NCBI RefSeq assembly: GCF_004000865.1
Contig: NZ_BIMB01000026.1
Coordinates: 32,057 to 96,056, forward strand
Direction: 5' to 3'
DNA from: Paenibacillus elgii NBRC 100335
Lineage (GTDB): Bacteria; Bacillota; Bacilli; Paenibacillales; NBRC-103111
DNA: 64,000 nt
The position numbers and the translations under genes are program-made. Positions 34,839 through 43,909 of the stretch are shown here, in pieces (positions within the stretch are counted from its first letter, which is position 1; each line of letters starts with the position of its first letter). The notes below the pieces were generated by a model. It did no database searches, was not told the origin of the DNA, and worked only from the letters and a program-made list of their open reading frames with translations.

Positions 34839-35579
34839 ATGAATATGTTTATTGCCCAATGCAAGGCAGAGCTTTTGCGCTCGCTTCGCAACAAAAAGGT
34901 CGTTATATTTTCCATCGGCGTTCCGATGCTGTTTTATCTTATTTTTACGAATTCCGCCGGGGGCGATGCCGGTATGGGTGGTACCGTCTGGAAAACGTAT
35001 TATCTCATGTCGATGACCGCCTTCGGGCTGCTGTCCATCAGCATTAATACGCTCGGAGTCCGCATGTCCCAGGAGCGGGCGCAAGGTTGGGTGCGCTGTC
35101 TGCATGTGACGCCGCTGCCTTCCGGCGCATACGTCGGCGCCAAAATCGTTTCCATGTCGGTGGTGAATGCGGCGATTATCGCCGTCATGTTTTTGGCGGG
35201 CGGCTTGATTAAAGGGGTTCAGCTCAGCATGGCGCAATGGGTCGGCTGCGGCTTATGGCTTTTGATCGGTTCGCTTACGTTCCTTGCGCTCGGCACACTC
35301 GTCGGCATGGTCAAAAAGGCGGAATTCGCCCAAGTGATCGCCAGTCTGCTGCAAATCGGGCTGTCGCTGATCGGTGGCCTATGGATGCCCGTCGATGCGA
35401 TGCCGCCGATGATGAAGGCCATCGCCGTTTGGACGCCGTCTTACAATTTCGGAAACGGGACCTGGTCGCTCATTGCCGGCCATCTGCCCGAATGGACCAG
35501 CTTGACGGTTTTGGCTGCGTATTTGATCGTTTTTGTGCTACTATCTTCTTATCTCGCCAAAAAACAGGAAGCGGTGTAA
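34839..35579 (+). CDS. ABC-2 type permease, YvfS-like
   Basis: This roughly 246-residue integral membrane protein has six predicted helices. The ABC-2 signature is in the C-terminal half (VIASLLQIGLSLIGGLWMPVDAMPPMMKAIAVWTPSYNF region). ATG 34830 touches the AGGAGG site, so ATG 34839 (9 nt spacing) is the better start. It follows the ATPase by 30 nt, and its stop abuts the kinase start. Confidence 0.88.
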   Translation: MNMFIAQCKAELLRSLRNKKVVIFSIGVPMLFYLIFTNSAGGDAGMGGTVWKTYYLMSMTAFGLLSISINTLGVRMSQERAQGWVRCLHVTPLPSGAYVGAKIVSMSVVNAAIIAVMFLAGGLIKGVQLSMAQWVGCGLWLLIGSLTFLALGTLVGMVKKAEFAQVIASLLQIGLSLIGGLWMPVDAMPPMMKAIAVWTPSYNFGNGTWSLIAGHLPEWTSLTVLAAYLIVFVLLSSYLAKKQEAV

Positions 35580-36722
35580 ATGAAGATAAGGTTGCCATTC
35601 CGGTTTTTTCCGGAAAATTTCAAGCCTTTCGGCTTCATTTGGATCATCAATTTGATGATCCCTTTATATTACTTGCTGCAACTGCCTTTCCGTGCAGCGT
35701 GGATCGGGTACACGAGCGTCGCTATCCTGGCACTTGCTTTCCGGCAGGCGTTGTGGGATAGGGAGAGACGTTTCGTTTATGCGCTGATCCAGATTACTTC
35801 CGTCGCCGTTTTGGGGTATGTGTATACCCCCTCTTTTTTATATTTCGGCTTTTACTGCATCATGGCTATCGGCATGCTCCCTACCGTCCGCAAAGTGGCG
35901 TTTTCCGTCGCATATATGGTGGCTGCCTTCGTCTTGACGATGTATTTGTTTTACGAAAAAGTGGGCGAGGCGGTGCAATTCGATTTTATTCCCAGCCTGA
36001 TCATTCTTGCCGTGCTGCCCTTTGCCATGAAATCGCACCGTAAGGCGGAAGAGCTGCGCAAGCAGCTGCGGCATGCGAACGACGAGATCGAGCGGCTGAT
36101 CAAAAATGAGGAGCGCCAGCGGATCGCCAGAGACCTACACGATACACTCGGTCATACGTTGTCTCTGATCACGCTGAAGGGCGAGTTGGTCGAGCGGCTC
36201 ATCCCGCACGATCCCGAACGGGCGGTGCAGGAAGCGAGGGATATCCAGACAACGTCGAGAACTGTGCTGAAGCAGGTCCGGGAGCTGATCTCCGATATGC
36301 GCGCGGTGCATCTCTCGGACGAGCTTCGGCAGGCCGGGCAAATTTTGAGCTCCGCCGGGATCGGTTTCGAAACGGCGGGGGATGCGGAGCGGATTCGGAT
36401 GACTCCCGTCGTGATGAATATCTTAAGCATGTGCTTGCGGGAAGCTGTAACCAATGTGGTCAAGCACAGCAAGGCGAAGCATTGCAAGGTGGAGCTGATG
36501 GAGAAATCAGGTTCCTATGTACTTAAGGTACACGACGACGGCGTCGGGATCGACGGCGAGGGAAGCAAGCTTGGACAGGCGGGAAGCGGCCTGCTGGGGA
36601 TGAAGGAAAGGCTGACGCTCATTGAAGGGACGCTGGAGTTCTCCAAGCGGGAGGAGACGGGAACGACATTGACCATTACGGTTCCGAACGTTGTTAAACG
36701 GCAGCAAACGGAGGGGAAATGA
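35580..36722 (+). CDS. NarL-type sensor histidine kinase (DesK/YvfT-like)
   Basis: This 380-residue kinase has four to five N-terminal transmembrane helices (about residues 18-150) with no large extracellular loop. A short coiled coil is followed by a HisKA_3 phosphoacceptor domain, with His187 in RQRIARDLHDTLGHTLSLI. The HATPase_c has an N box at LREAVTNVVKHSKA and G boxes at HDDGVGI and GSGLLGMKER. It is membrane-intrinsic sensing of the DesK type. Start and permease stop are adjacent, and the stop overlaps the regulator start (ATGATG). Confidence 0.93.
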   Translation: MKIRLPFRFFPENFKPFGFIWIINLMIPLYYLLQLPFRAAWIGYTSVAILALAFRQALWDRERRFVYALIQITSVAVLGYVYTPSFLYFGFYCIMAIGMLPTVRKVAFSVAYMVAAFVLTMYLFYEKVGEAVQFDFIPSLIILAVLPFAMKSHRKAEELRKQLRHANDEIERLIKNEERQRIARDLHDTLGHTLSLITLKGELVERLIPHDPERAVQEARDIQTTSRTVLKQVRELISDMRAVHLSDELRQAGQILSSAGIGFETAGDAERIRMTPVVMNILSMCLREAVTNVVKHSKAKHCKVELMEKSGSYVLKVHDDGVGIDGEGSKLGQAGSGLLGMKERLTLIEGTLEFSKREETGTTLTITVPNVVKRQQTEGK

Positions 36723-37327
36723 TGAAAATCGTCATTGCGGAAGACCAGGGTATGCTGCGTGGCGCGATGAGCACGCTGCTTTCGATGGAAGAAGATATCG
36801 AGGTCGTCGGCCAGGCCGGGGACGGGGAAGAAGCGCTGCGGCTTATCCTGAGCCTGGACCCCGATCTTTGCGTGATGGACATTGAAATGCCGGTGCTGAG
36901 CGGACTTGACGTGGCCGAGCGCTTGAAGGCGGAGGGAAGCCGGTGTCGGGTCGTCATCGTGACGACATTTGCCCGGACCGGCTATTTTCAACGCGCGATC
37001 CGGGCGGGGGTACAGGGGTATCTGTTGAAGGATGCCCCCGTATCCGATCTGGCCGGCGCGCTGCGCACCATTCATGCGGGCGGCCGGGTCATCAGTCCCG
37101 AGCTCGCCTACTCGATGTGGGAACAAGAAAACCCGCTCACGGAGCGGGAGCAGGATATTTTACGGCATTTGGCTCAAGGATCGACGGTGGGCGAAATTTC
37201 CGGCACCTTGTTTTTATCTCCGGGTACAGTGCGCAACTATATCTCCGAAATCATGCAGAAGCTCGAAGCCAAAAACCGGATCGACGCCGTGGCGATCGCC
37301 CAAAACAAAGGCTGGATCGAGATTTGA
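36719..37327 (+). CDS. NarL/LuxR-type response regulator (YvfU-like)
   Basis: This 202-residue protein has a receiver domain (phospho-acceptor Asp54 in LCVMDIEMP, conserved DQ near the N-terminus, Thr in VTTFA, Lys in YLLKDAP) and a C-terminal LuxR HTH (LTEREQDILRHLAQGSTVGEISGTLFLSPGTVRNYISEIMQKLEAKNR). It is translationally coupled to the kinase by ATGA overlap. It probably controls the ABC genes of the same operon. It converges with glgP 12 nt away. Confidence 0.94.
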   Translation: MMKIVIAEDQGMLRGAMSTLLSMEEDIEVVGQAGDGEEALRLILSLDPDLCVMDIEMPVLSGLDVAERLKAEGSRCRVVIVTTFARTGYFQRAIRAGVQGYLLKDAPVSDLAGALRTIHAGGRVISPELAYSMWEQENPLTEREQDILRHLAQGSTVGEISGTLFLSPGTVRNYISEIMQKLEAKNRIDAVAIAQNKGWIEI

Positions 37328-37339
37328 CCCGTCGTTCCG

Positions 37340-39910
37340 TTAGAATGTCGTAACCAGCGGCAGCTCGAAGCGGCGGGCGAAGTTCGCGCTCACCGGATAT
37401 ACGCGCACACTGTAATGGGGGCCATGCTGGAGATGGGGCGGAAGAACCGCCCGGTACAGCACCGTGTTGTCTCCGAGCTCGCGCACGGGCTCCATCGTCA
37501 CGATCACCGGGTCCCAGCGGCCCGCTTTTTCCTCGTAATAGACGATCTCGACCGCTGTATCTTTATACCAGACCGGTCCGAATTTCACCGTGGCCGTGAT
37601 CTCCTTAGGGGAAGTCGCATTCGTGTGGGCCAGAGGATCGTTCAGCTCGGCAACGCGGACGTGATGCCAGTTTTTCCGGATAAACCTCTTGTAATCGGCA
37701 ACTTTGGTCGCTTCGTCATAGCGGTTGGCTACAAAATGCTGCGTCCGCTTCAAGGCGGGGACGTAAAATTCGTTCACATACTCCATGACCATCCGGTCCG
37801 AATTGTAGACCGGCGCAAGCGTGCGGATCGAACGCTTCATCCGGGTGACCCATTGGGCCGGGAGCGGGCGTTGATTGTAATAGAGCGGCACGATCTCCGT
37901 TTCGAGCAGGCGGTAGATCGCTTCGGTGTTCTCGCGCTCCTGCGTACCGGCATCCGCTCCTTCGCTCGATTCGATGCTCCAGCCGTTGGCGCCGTCGTAG
38001 CCTTCCTCCCACCAGCCGTCCAGCACGCTGAAGTTGATGACGCCGTTCATCGCGGCTTTTTGGCCGCTGGTGCCGCTCGCCTCGTACGGCCGCCGCGGGT
38101 TGTTGAGCCACACGTCCACTCCTTGCACCAGATGGCGCGCCATGTTCATGTCGTAATTTTCAAGCATCACGATTTTGCCGCGGAACCGGTCCAGCTCGGA
38201 CACTCTGTAGATCTCGCGGATCAGCTCTTGTCCGGGACGGTCGGCCGGGTGCGCCTTGCCCGCGAAGACGAACTGCACCGGCCGGTTCGGATCGTTCACC
38301 AAGCGGTCCAGCCGCTCCAAATCGTTGAAGATGAGATTGGCCCGCTTGTAGGTTGCGAACCGCCGGGCGAAGCCGATGGTCAGCGCGTCCGGGGACAAAT
38401 AGTTCCGGACCTCCTCGATCCGGTCCGCCGGCAGGCTGTTGCGGCGCCGCTGCTCGCGCAGGTTGGCGCGGGCGAGCCGGATCATCCGCTGCTTCAGCTC
38501 CAGATGAATGGACCAGAGCGATTCGCTTGGCACCAGATCGACGGTTTTCCATGAGTCTTTACTGGCTTGATGGCTCAGCCAAGTCCCCGGCAAAAAGCGG
38601 CCGAACAGCTCCTTGAGCTCGGGGGCGAGCCACGTGCTCAGGTGGACGCCGTTGGTCACGTGCCCGATCGGCACCTCCGGGATACCGATGCCGCCGTGGA
38701 AGGCCCGGAACATCTCGCGCGACACGTGGCCGTGCAGCTTGCTGACCCCGTTGCGCAGCGCGGAGGTGTTCAAGGCAAGGTGGGTCATGTTGAACAACTG
38801 CTTCGCTTCGTCGAGCCCAAGCTGGGTCCATTCCCGCCGGGCGGACGGATAATCGGCGAACAGGCGGCTGAAATAATATTCGAACATCGGGAGCGGGAAC
38901 GCATCGTGCCCGGCCGGTACCGGCGTATGCGTCGTAAATACGGTGCTGGCGCGGATGACCTCCAGCGCGACGTGAAACGGCAGGCCTTTGTCGAGCTGCT
39001 CGCGGATGCGCTCGAACGACAGAAACGCCGCATGCCCTTCGTTGATATGGAACGTGCCGGTCGGAATCCCGAGCGCCCGCAGCGCTTTGACGCCGCCGAC
39101 GCCGAGCAGCACCTCCTGCGCAATCCGGATATCCTGATTCCCCCCGTACAATTGAGCTGTCAGCTCGCGGTCCCAGGGGCTGTTTTCCTCCAAGTCGGCA
39201 TCTAGCAAATAGACCGGTACGCGGCCGACCTGCACCTGCCATACCTTCAAGCGGACGGTCCGGTCGGCCAGCGTCACGTCAACGGCCAACTCCCGCAGCG
39301 GAGGCGCGGCATCCCCTTGACCTGCGGCCGGCGATTCGGCTTCCAGCACCGGAACATAGGCGGGGACGATCGGCAGCTTGTTGAAGTCGTAGGCGATATT
39401 TTCGGCCAGCTGCCCTCCCTCCGTATCCAGCTTTTGATCGAAGTAGCCCTTCTTGTAAAGCAATCCTATGCCCACGAGCGGTACGCCCAAGTCGCTGGCC
39501 GATTTGCAGTGGTCCCCGGCCAGAACGCCAAGTCCTCCCGAATAGATCGGAAGCGATTCATGAAAGCCGAATTCCGCCGAGAAGTAAGCGATCGCCTGTC
39601 GGGCGTGCTGCGGGTATTCCTTCTGAAACCACGTTTCCGCCTCGCGGTACGCGTCCCACTCGGCCATGACGTCAAGGTATCGCTGCAGGAAGGCTTCGTC
39701 CTCCGACCGTTCCTTCAGGACGGCGGCATCTGTTTCCGTCAACAAGCGCACGGGATTGTGCCGGAACTGGTCCCACAGCTTCGGCTCGATCGCCGCGAAC
39801 AGCGCCTTGGCTCCGTCGTTCCAACTGAACCACAGGTTGAAAGCAAGCTCGGTCAATCGTCCGATCGCAGGCGGCAGCGCCAAATCTCTTCGATGGAACA
39901 TCGTATACAT
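37340..39910 (-). CDS. glgP: alpha-glucan phosphorylase
   Basis: This 856-residue GT35 PLP enzyme releases glucose-1-phosphate from alpha-1,4-glucans. It belongs to the long alpha-glucan phosphorylase branch with an N-terminal domain of about 100 residues (LTELAFNLWFSWNDGAKALF). Conserved blocks: YFSAEFGFHESLPIYSGGLGVLAGDHCKSASDLGVPLVG, HINEGHAAFLSFERIR, HTPVPAGHDAFP and FARRFATYKRANLIF. The PLP-site region is EASGTSGQKAAMNGVINFSVLDGWWEE. GAGGTGAAACG precedes the ATG. It is not embedded in a glycogen operon, so free maltodextrin or glycogen are both possible substrates. Confidence 0.93.
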   Translation of the reverse strand: MYTMFHRRDLALPPAIGRLTELAFNLWFSWNDGAKALFAAIEPKLWDQFRHNPVRLLTETDAAVLKERSEDEAFLQRYLDVMAEWDAYREAETWFQKEYPQHARQAIAYFSAEFGFHESLPIYSGGLGVLAGDHCKSASDLGVPLVGIGLLYKKGYFDQKLDTEGGQLAENIAYDFNKLPIVPAYVPVLEAESPAAGQGDAAPPLRELAVDVTLADRTVRLKVWQVQVGRVPVYLLDADLEENSPWDRELTAQLYGGNQDIRIAQEVLLGVGGVKALRALGIPTGTFHINEGHAAFLSFERIREQLDKGLPFHVALEVIRASTVFTTHTPVPAGHDAFPLPMFEYYFSRLFADYPSARREWTQLGLDEAKQLFNMTHLALNTSALRNGVSKLHGHVSREMFRAFHGGIGIPEVPIGHVTNGVHLSTWLAPELKELFGRFLPGTWLSHQASKDSWKTVDLVPSESLWSIHLELKQRMIRLARANLREQRRRNSLPADRIEEVRNYLSPDALTIGFARRFATYKRANLIFNDLERLDRLVNDPNRPVQFVFAGKAHPADRPGQELIREIYRVSELDRFRGKIVMLENYDMNMARHLVQGVDVWLNNPRRPYEASGTSGQKAAMNGVINFSVLDGWWEEGYDGANGWSIESSEGADAGTQERENTEAIYRLLETEIVPLYYNQRPLPAQWVTRMKRSIRTLAPVYNSDRMVMEYVNEFYVPALKRTQHFVANRYDEATKVADYKRFIRKNWHHVRVAELNDPLAHTNATSPKEITATVKFGPVWYKDTAVEIVYYEEKAGRWDPVIVTMEPVRELGDNTVLYRAVLPPHLQHGPHYSVRVYPVSANFARRFELPLVTTF

Positions 39911-39994
39911 CGTTTCACCTCGACCCTGAATTTGGTTCTTCGACTGCGGAAGCAGAAGGAACCGGTTACGCTTCTGTTGGCTCCTAGTAGTATC

Positions 39995-41251
39995 TTATGA
40001 TCGAATCCGCTTCATACATCTTTTCCCTATAAGAAAACAGAAGGATAGGAGCAGCGATGCGCCTAGCACCGCAGCAAACGTAAGCCCGGCCGCCGGAAGC
40101 GTATGCTGCGCCAGCGTCTCCAGCGGGCGGGTCATATCCGGCTTAGGAAAAAAGGCGGCAAGCTCGGCATGATAAGGGGCAAGCGGTTGCCATAGAACCA
40201 TGACAAGCCCGGCCGCAAGCAGGCCGTGGACGAATCGGGCCGCGACGAACGGCGCGTAGCGCAGGTTCGTATGGTGCAGCAGGCTGATGATCTGCGCATG
40301 CACCGAAAGGCCCCCCCAGGATAGCACCCAGGCGGCGATCGCCACCTGATACACGAGCGGGACGCCGGCTGCCGCCCCTGCGGCTTTGGCCCCGAGCGTC
40401 ACCTCGAAGAAGCCGCTCGCTACCGCTTCGGCGAGCGGGAGCGGCAGTCCGAAGACGCCCAGCACCGATTCAATGGCCGCGTAGAACAAGCTCATTACCT
40501 TCGCGGAAGCCATCACTTCCATGACGACGGAGAAAAAGACGACGAGTCCGCCGATCACGAAAATCATCGACAGCCCCGAGGCGAGCGCCTGCTGCAGCAT
40601 CGTGCCCAGCGTCCGGCCGTCGTTCATCCGGGCATGATGCATCGTTTCGAAAGCGCGGCGCCACAGCGGCTGGCCGGGGGAGGCTTCCAGCAGAGACGCG
40701 AACGCTGGCTGGCGGTATTCGTCGGCGTGCTTCCCCGGTTTGCCGTGAAACCGCATCAGGAAACCGATCAGCAGAGCCGAGCCGTAATGCGCTGCAGCGA
40801 GCACGCCCGCAAGCGCGGCATCGTGGAAAAAACCGACGGCTACGGCGCCGATCAGAAAGATCGGGTCGGACGATGTCGTAAAAGCGACCAGTCGCTCGCC
40901 CTCCTCCCGGTTGACGAGCCGCTGCGTCCACAGCTGCGACGTCAGGCGAGCGCCGATCGGATAGCCGGAGGCGAAACCCATAGCCATGACGAAGCCCCCG
41001 ATGCCGGGAATGCGAAATATCGGACGCATCATCGGATCAAGCAGCATGCCGAAAAAATGCACGATGCCCAGCCCGAGCATGATTTCGGCGATGACGAAGA
41101 ACGGGAACAGCGCCGGAAACAGCACGTCCCACCAGATGGACAATCCTTTTAGCGAGGCTTGAAACGCCTCGGCGGGGAAAGCGAGCATCAAGCAGGCCAG
41201 CAGGACGGCGAGCGATGCGGCGACATGGACGGATATTCGTTTGCCAAGCAA
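39995..41251 (-). CDS. ylbJ: sporulation integral membrane protein YlbJ
   Basis: This roughly 418-residue multipass protein has two copies of the nucleoside-recognition/Gate domain typical of YlbJ: LFPFFVIAEIMLGLGIVHFFG and IPGIGGFVMAMGFASGYPIGARLTSQLW in the first half, and GLSMIFVIGGLVVFFSVVMEV and SGFFEVTLGAKAAG in the second. In Bacillus it is a mother-cell sporulation gene. The open frame reaches 41335 but lacks ribosome-binding signals there. AAAGGAAG lies 10 nt before a TTG at 41251, giving the usual family length. Confidence 0.87.
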   Translation of the reverse strand: MLGKRISVHVAASLAVLLACLMLAFPAEAFQASLKGLSIWWDVLFPALFPFFVIAEIMLGLGIVHFFGMLLDPMMRPIFRIPGIGGFVMAMGFASGYPIGARLTSQLWTQRLVNREEGERLVAFTTSSDPIFLIGAVAVGFFHDAALAGVLAAAHYGSALLIGFLMRFHGKPGKHADEYRQPAFASLLEASPGQPLWRRAFETMHHARMNDGRTLGTMLQQALASGLSMIFVIGGLVVFFSVVMEVMASAKVMSLFYAAIESVLGVFGLPLPLAEAVASGFFEVTLGAKAAGAAAGVPLVYQVAIAAWVLSWGGLSVHAQIISLLHHTNLRYAPFVAARFVHGLLAAGLVMVLWQPLAPYHAELAAFFPKPDMTRPLETLAQHTLPAAGLTFAAVLGASLLLSFCFLIGKRCMKRIRS

Positions 41252-41392
41252 AGGTACCACTTCCTTTCGAGAAAGGCCTGTCATTCTGATATATGAGCCG
41301 CTGCGGGGAGACATGCCTCCCGGACGCGCAGGCATCGGGGACGAAAAAGTTGCCGGGCCGTCAGAAAAAGGCTGAATTTTCGAGCTATGTAT

Positions 41393-41400
41393 GGTACAAT
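41393..41400 (+). promoter_or_regulatory. extended -10 promoter of the 29-residue membrane peptide
   Basis: TG-G-TACAAT ends at 41400. A TGGTAC-AATA-GTACCA palindrome (41392-41407) overlaps the -10 and could be an operator. Confidence 0.5.
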
Positions 41401-41431
41401 AGTACCAATATGAGAATGGGAGTGATTTCAG

Positions 41432-41521
41432 ATGATGGGTATCATTGCTGGAATTCTCGTATGCGCTTTTGTGTATGTCATTAGGGAGACGTTGATGACG
41501 TCGGGCGAAGAGGATGTATAA
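41432..41521 (+). CDS. 29-residue membrane peptide
   Basis: This short ORF has two consecutive ATGs (41432, 41435) and a GGAGTGAT site 5 nt upstream. It encodes one hydrophobic helix (MMGIIAGILVCAFVYVI) followed by a charged tail ending SGEEDV. It has its own promoter (ending 41400) and a strong terminator (41540-41574), so it is an independent transcription unit and not part of the globin operon. It is too short for routine gene calling. Function is unknown; small regulators of membrane complexes look like this. Confidence 0.65.
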   Translation: MMGIIAGILVCAFVYVIRETLMTSGEEDV

Positions 41522-41539
41522 AGCGTTTTACAAAATAAC

Positions 41540-41574
41540 GATGCTAAGTCGCAAGGCAGCTTAGCATCTTTTTT
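41540..41574 (+). terminator. intrinsic terminator after the membrane peptide
   Basis: GATGCTAAG (41540-41548) pairs with CTTAGCATC (41560-41568), followed by TTTTTT. Confidence 0.92.
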
Positions 41575-41592
41575 CGTTGGGAGATGAACCGC

Positions 41593-41988
41593 ATGACCCG
41601 GGAAGAACGGGAGTTGACGTTTTACGAAGCGATCGGCGGGGAGGCGGCCATCCGCAGCATTGTGGAGGCCTTCTACCCGAAGGTGCAGGCGCATCCGCTG
41701 TTGGGGCCTCTGTTCCCGGAAGACATTATGCCGGTCATGGAGAAGCAGTACTTGTTCCTGACGCAATTTTTCGGCGGGCCGCCGCTGTATTCCGGGCAGT
41801 ACGGGCACCCGATGATGCGTGCGCGGCATTTGCCGTTTCCGATCACGCCGGAGCGTGCGGACGCCTGGCTCGGCTGTATGGCGGAGGCGCTGGAAGAAAC
41901 GGGGATGGAACGGGAGCTTCGGCTTGCCGTACTGGAGCGGCTGAAGGGCCCGGCGTATCATTTTGTCAACACCCATAGCAACAGCTAA
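41593..41988 (+). CDS. truncated hemoglobin, group II (YjbI-like)
   Basis: This roughly 131-residue 2-on-2 globin binds O2/NO. YEAIGGEAAIRSIVEAFYPKV and LFPEDIMPVMEKQYLFLTQFFGGPPLYS form helices A to E, and the proximal heme His lies in MMRARHLPFPI. The group II pattern is supported by the FFGGPPLYS segment and a late Trp (DAWLGCM). ATG 41584 overlaps the GGGAG site, so ATG 41593 is preferred. Promoter activity must come from upstream of or within the terminator region, or from read-through. Not near yjbH/spxA, unlike Bacillus. Confidence 0.92.
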   Translation: MTREERELTFYEAIGGEAAIRSIVEAFYPKVQAHPLLGPLFPEDIMPVMEKQYLFLTQFFGGPPLYSGQYGHPMMRARHLPFPITPERADAWLGCMAEALEETGMERELRLAVLERLKGPAYHFVNTHSNS

Positions 41989-42038
41989 CGAAGCTTATTG
42001 AAACCAGAAAACGAAGCTGATCGAAGGAAGTGTGTTCC

Positions 42039-42740
42039 GTGGTCGAACCTTTATTTCAAGTCAGCGTCAGATGTCATCACTGCGACGCCGTATTTCAAAC
42101 GTCCCGCGTCCGCCCGAGCTTCAAGAAGGCTTCCGGGACCGACACCGATTTCTGCGTTCATTATAAGGACATCAACCCCGACTTTTATGTCGTACGCATC
42201 TGCCCCCACTGCGGGTTTGCGGGGACGGAGAATTCCAAGGACCGGCTGACGCCGGCGCAAAAAACGGCATTTCGCGAAAAAATCGCCGACCATTGGACGT
42301 ACAAGGACTACGGAGGCGAACGGACGTGGGAGGATGCGCTCTACGCTTATAAGCTTGCGCTTGTTACCGCCCAGACGGTCAACGATAAAGGGCGCATTAC
42401 CGCCGGGATGCTGCACCATATCGCCTGGCTTTACCGCTACCGGAACGACAAGGAGCAGGAAGCCCGGTTTTTGCAGCATGCGCTGGATGAGTATACGCGG
42501 GCGTTCGAGACGGAAGCGGCGGAGATGAACAATGCCCGTCTGATGTACCTGATGGGGGAGCTCAGCCGCCGGCTGAAGCAGTATAACCAAGCGGTCAAAT
42601 GGTTCTCGCGCGTCATTAACGACAAGCGCATCATGGATGCCGGCATGATTCGGGCATGCCGCGAGCAATGGGCCGTGACCCGTGAGGATATGCTTGCGGA
42701 TTCGGTCGTTCTCGAACCCGAGGCCCAGGAATTGACCTAA
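42039..42740 (+). CDS. DUF2225 protein with two zinc-binding CxxC pairs
   Basis: This roughly 233-residue soluble protein has an N-terminal zinc ribbon (VRCHHCDAVF and VRICPHCGFAG) followed by TPR-like helices (WTYKDYGGERTWEDALYAYKLAL, RLMYLMGELSRRLKQYNQAVKWFSRVI). This is the DUF2225 family of Bacillota, of unknown role. GTG 42039 (AAGGAAG 8 nt upstream) is preferred to the GTG at 42030, which overlaps the ribosome-binding site. A bidirectional terminator follows. Confidence 0.85.
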   Translation: MVEPLFQVSVRCHHCDAVFQTSRVRPSFKKASGTDTDFCVHYKDINPDFYVVRICPHCGFAGTENSKDRLTPAQKTAFREKIADHWTYKDYGGERTWEDALYAYKLALVTAQTVNDKGRITAGMLHHIAWLYRYRNDKEQEARFLQHALDEYTRAFETEAAEMNNARLMYLMGELSRRLKQYNQAVKWFSRVINDKRIMDAGMIRACREQWAVTREDMLADSVVLEPEAQELT

Positions 42741-42751
42741 GCCCTCAACTC

Positions 42752-42805
42752 AAAAACGCTTCAAGCTTCCCGGCATCGATCCGAGAACGCTTCAAGCGTT
42801 TTTTT
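42752..42805. terminator. bidirectional terminator
   Basis: Two copies of AACGCTTCAAGC flank a 20-nt spacer. The right copy forms ACGCTT-C-AAGCGT with a T-run on the plus strand, and the left copy supplies AAAAA for the minus strand. The stop of the minus-strand GGDEF gene lies inside it. Confidence 0.7.
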
Positions 42806-43880
42806 GCTGCGTTTGGTCTGCCCGATAGAACGTATAGCGGTTTTTGCCTGCTTGCTTGGAGACGTACAGCGCCTCGTCCGCTTCGGCAATGAGCCGACGG
42901 AGCTCGTCACCCGGCATGCGGGAGATGGAGATGCCGATCGAAATCGTCGTTCCGGCCACCGAATCCCCGTAAAAGCGGTGATCTTCGATGTTATGGCGCA
43001 GCCAATCCGCATAATGCGACAGCTGGGTTTCATCTGTCATGTGGCTTAAAATAATGAATTCCTCTCCGCCGTACCTGGCGATGTAGTCCTGCTCATGGAC
43101 GGCCGTTTTCAGCAGCTGCCCGGCCTCCCGAAGAAGCTGATCTCCGTGCAGGTGTCCGAACGTATCGTTGTACCGTTTGAAATTGTCGATATCGATCATC
43201 ATGATGGCGATGCGCCGGCTGCGGACGGTCCGCTTGGCGATATCCATAAAGCCGCGCAGATTCGGCAGCCGGGTCAGGTTGTCCTGCTTCGCTTCCAGCT
43301 CCAGCTTTCGCTGCACGATCCAGATTTTGTTCTCGTCGTTGAACATATAGATCAAGGCCATGATTGCCAGCCCCGAGAAGACGAGCATCAGCAGCTGCGA
43401 CAGCCAGAACAGCGAGGTTTGGGCCGTCTCCAGCTGGACATGCGAAACGACGCGCACCACGGTGAGAATCGCGCAGACGCTCCAGCCGTCGATTAGCCGG
43501 ATGAAAGCATAACCGGAATCATATTCTTTACGGTGAAACAACGAGCTGATAATGGCGGGCAGCAGAAGCGACTGAACAGCTTCGATGCCCCAGTCCGGCT
43601 TGTGCTCCAGCAGCATGTACCCCGCAGGAAGCAAGGTGGACAGCAGGGAGGAGAGCCAGCCGAACCGCAGGCCGGCCATGACGATCGGCGCGAATTTCAA
43701 GTCGCTGAACAGGGAGTCCCCCGACAAGGGCAAGAGCATCATAACGATGCTGGCGGCTCCCGTCAGCAAAGGCACGGCTAATGCTTGTAAACGTTCGATA
43801 ACCAGCAGATTACGTATCTTAAGTGCCATATAACTGAGCGCTATCAAGGTACAAGCATGCGTAAGCGCAGTGAAATCCAT
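42792..43880 (-). CDS. membrane diguanylate cyclase (5TMR-LYT sensor plus GGDEF)
   Basis: This 362-residue protein has five to six N-terminal helices of the 5TM-LYT sensor type (about residues 1-180). A short linker leads to a GGDEF domain with LTRLPNLRGF, IDIDNFKRYNDTFGHLHGDQLL and the active loop RYGGEEF. It should make c-di-GMP from two GTP. The position of the inhibitory RxxD I-site before the loop reads HEQD, so product inhibition is probably absent. The PilZ protein at 33002 is a candidate downstream receptor. Confidence 0.92.
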   Translation of the reverse strand: MDFTALTHACTLIALSYMALKIRNLLVIERLQALAVPLLTGAASIVMMLLPLSGDSLFSDLKFAPIVMAGLRFGWLSSLLSTLLPAGYMLLEHKPDWGIEAVQSLLLPAIISSLFHRKEYDSGYAFIRLIDGWSVCAILTVVRVVSHVQLETAQTSLFWLSQLLMLVFSGLAIMALIYMFNDENKIWIVQRKLELEAKQDNLTRLPNLRGFMDIAKRTVRSRRIAIMMIDIDNFKRYNDTFGHLHGDQLLREAGQLLKTAVHEQDYIARYGGEEFIILSHMTDETQLSHYADWLRHNIEDHRFYGDSVAGTTISIGISISRMPGDELRRLIAEADEALYVSKQAGKNRYTFYRADQTQQKNA

Positions 43881-43909
43881 GAAGATGTCTCCTGGGAAGG
43901 CGGGAACGC

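Noticed and set aside
34230..35237. 335-residue open frame on the minus strand
   Set aside because: Antisense to the ABC ATPase and permease, which have complete family motifs. The frame has no domain and no ribosome-binding site.
37415..38554. 379-residue open frame on the plus strand
   Set aside because: High-GC antisense shadow of glgP.
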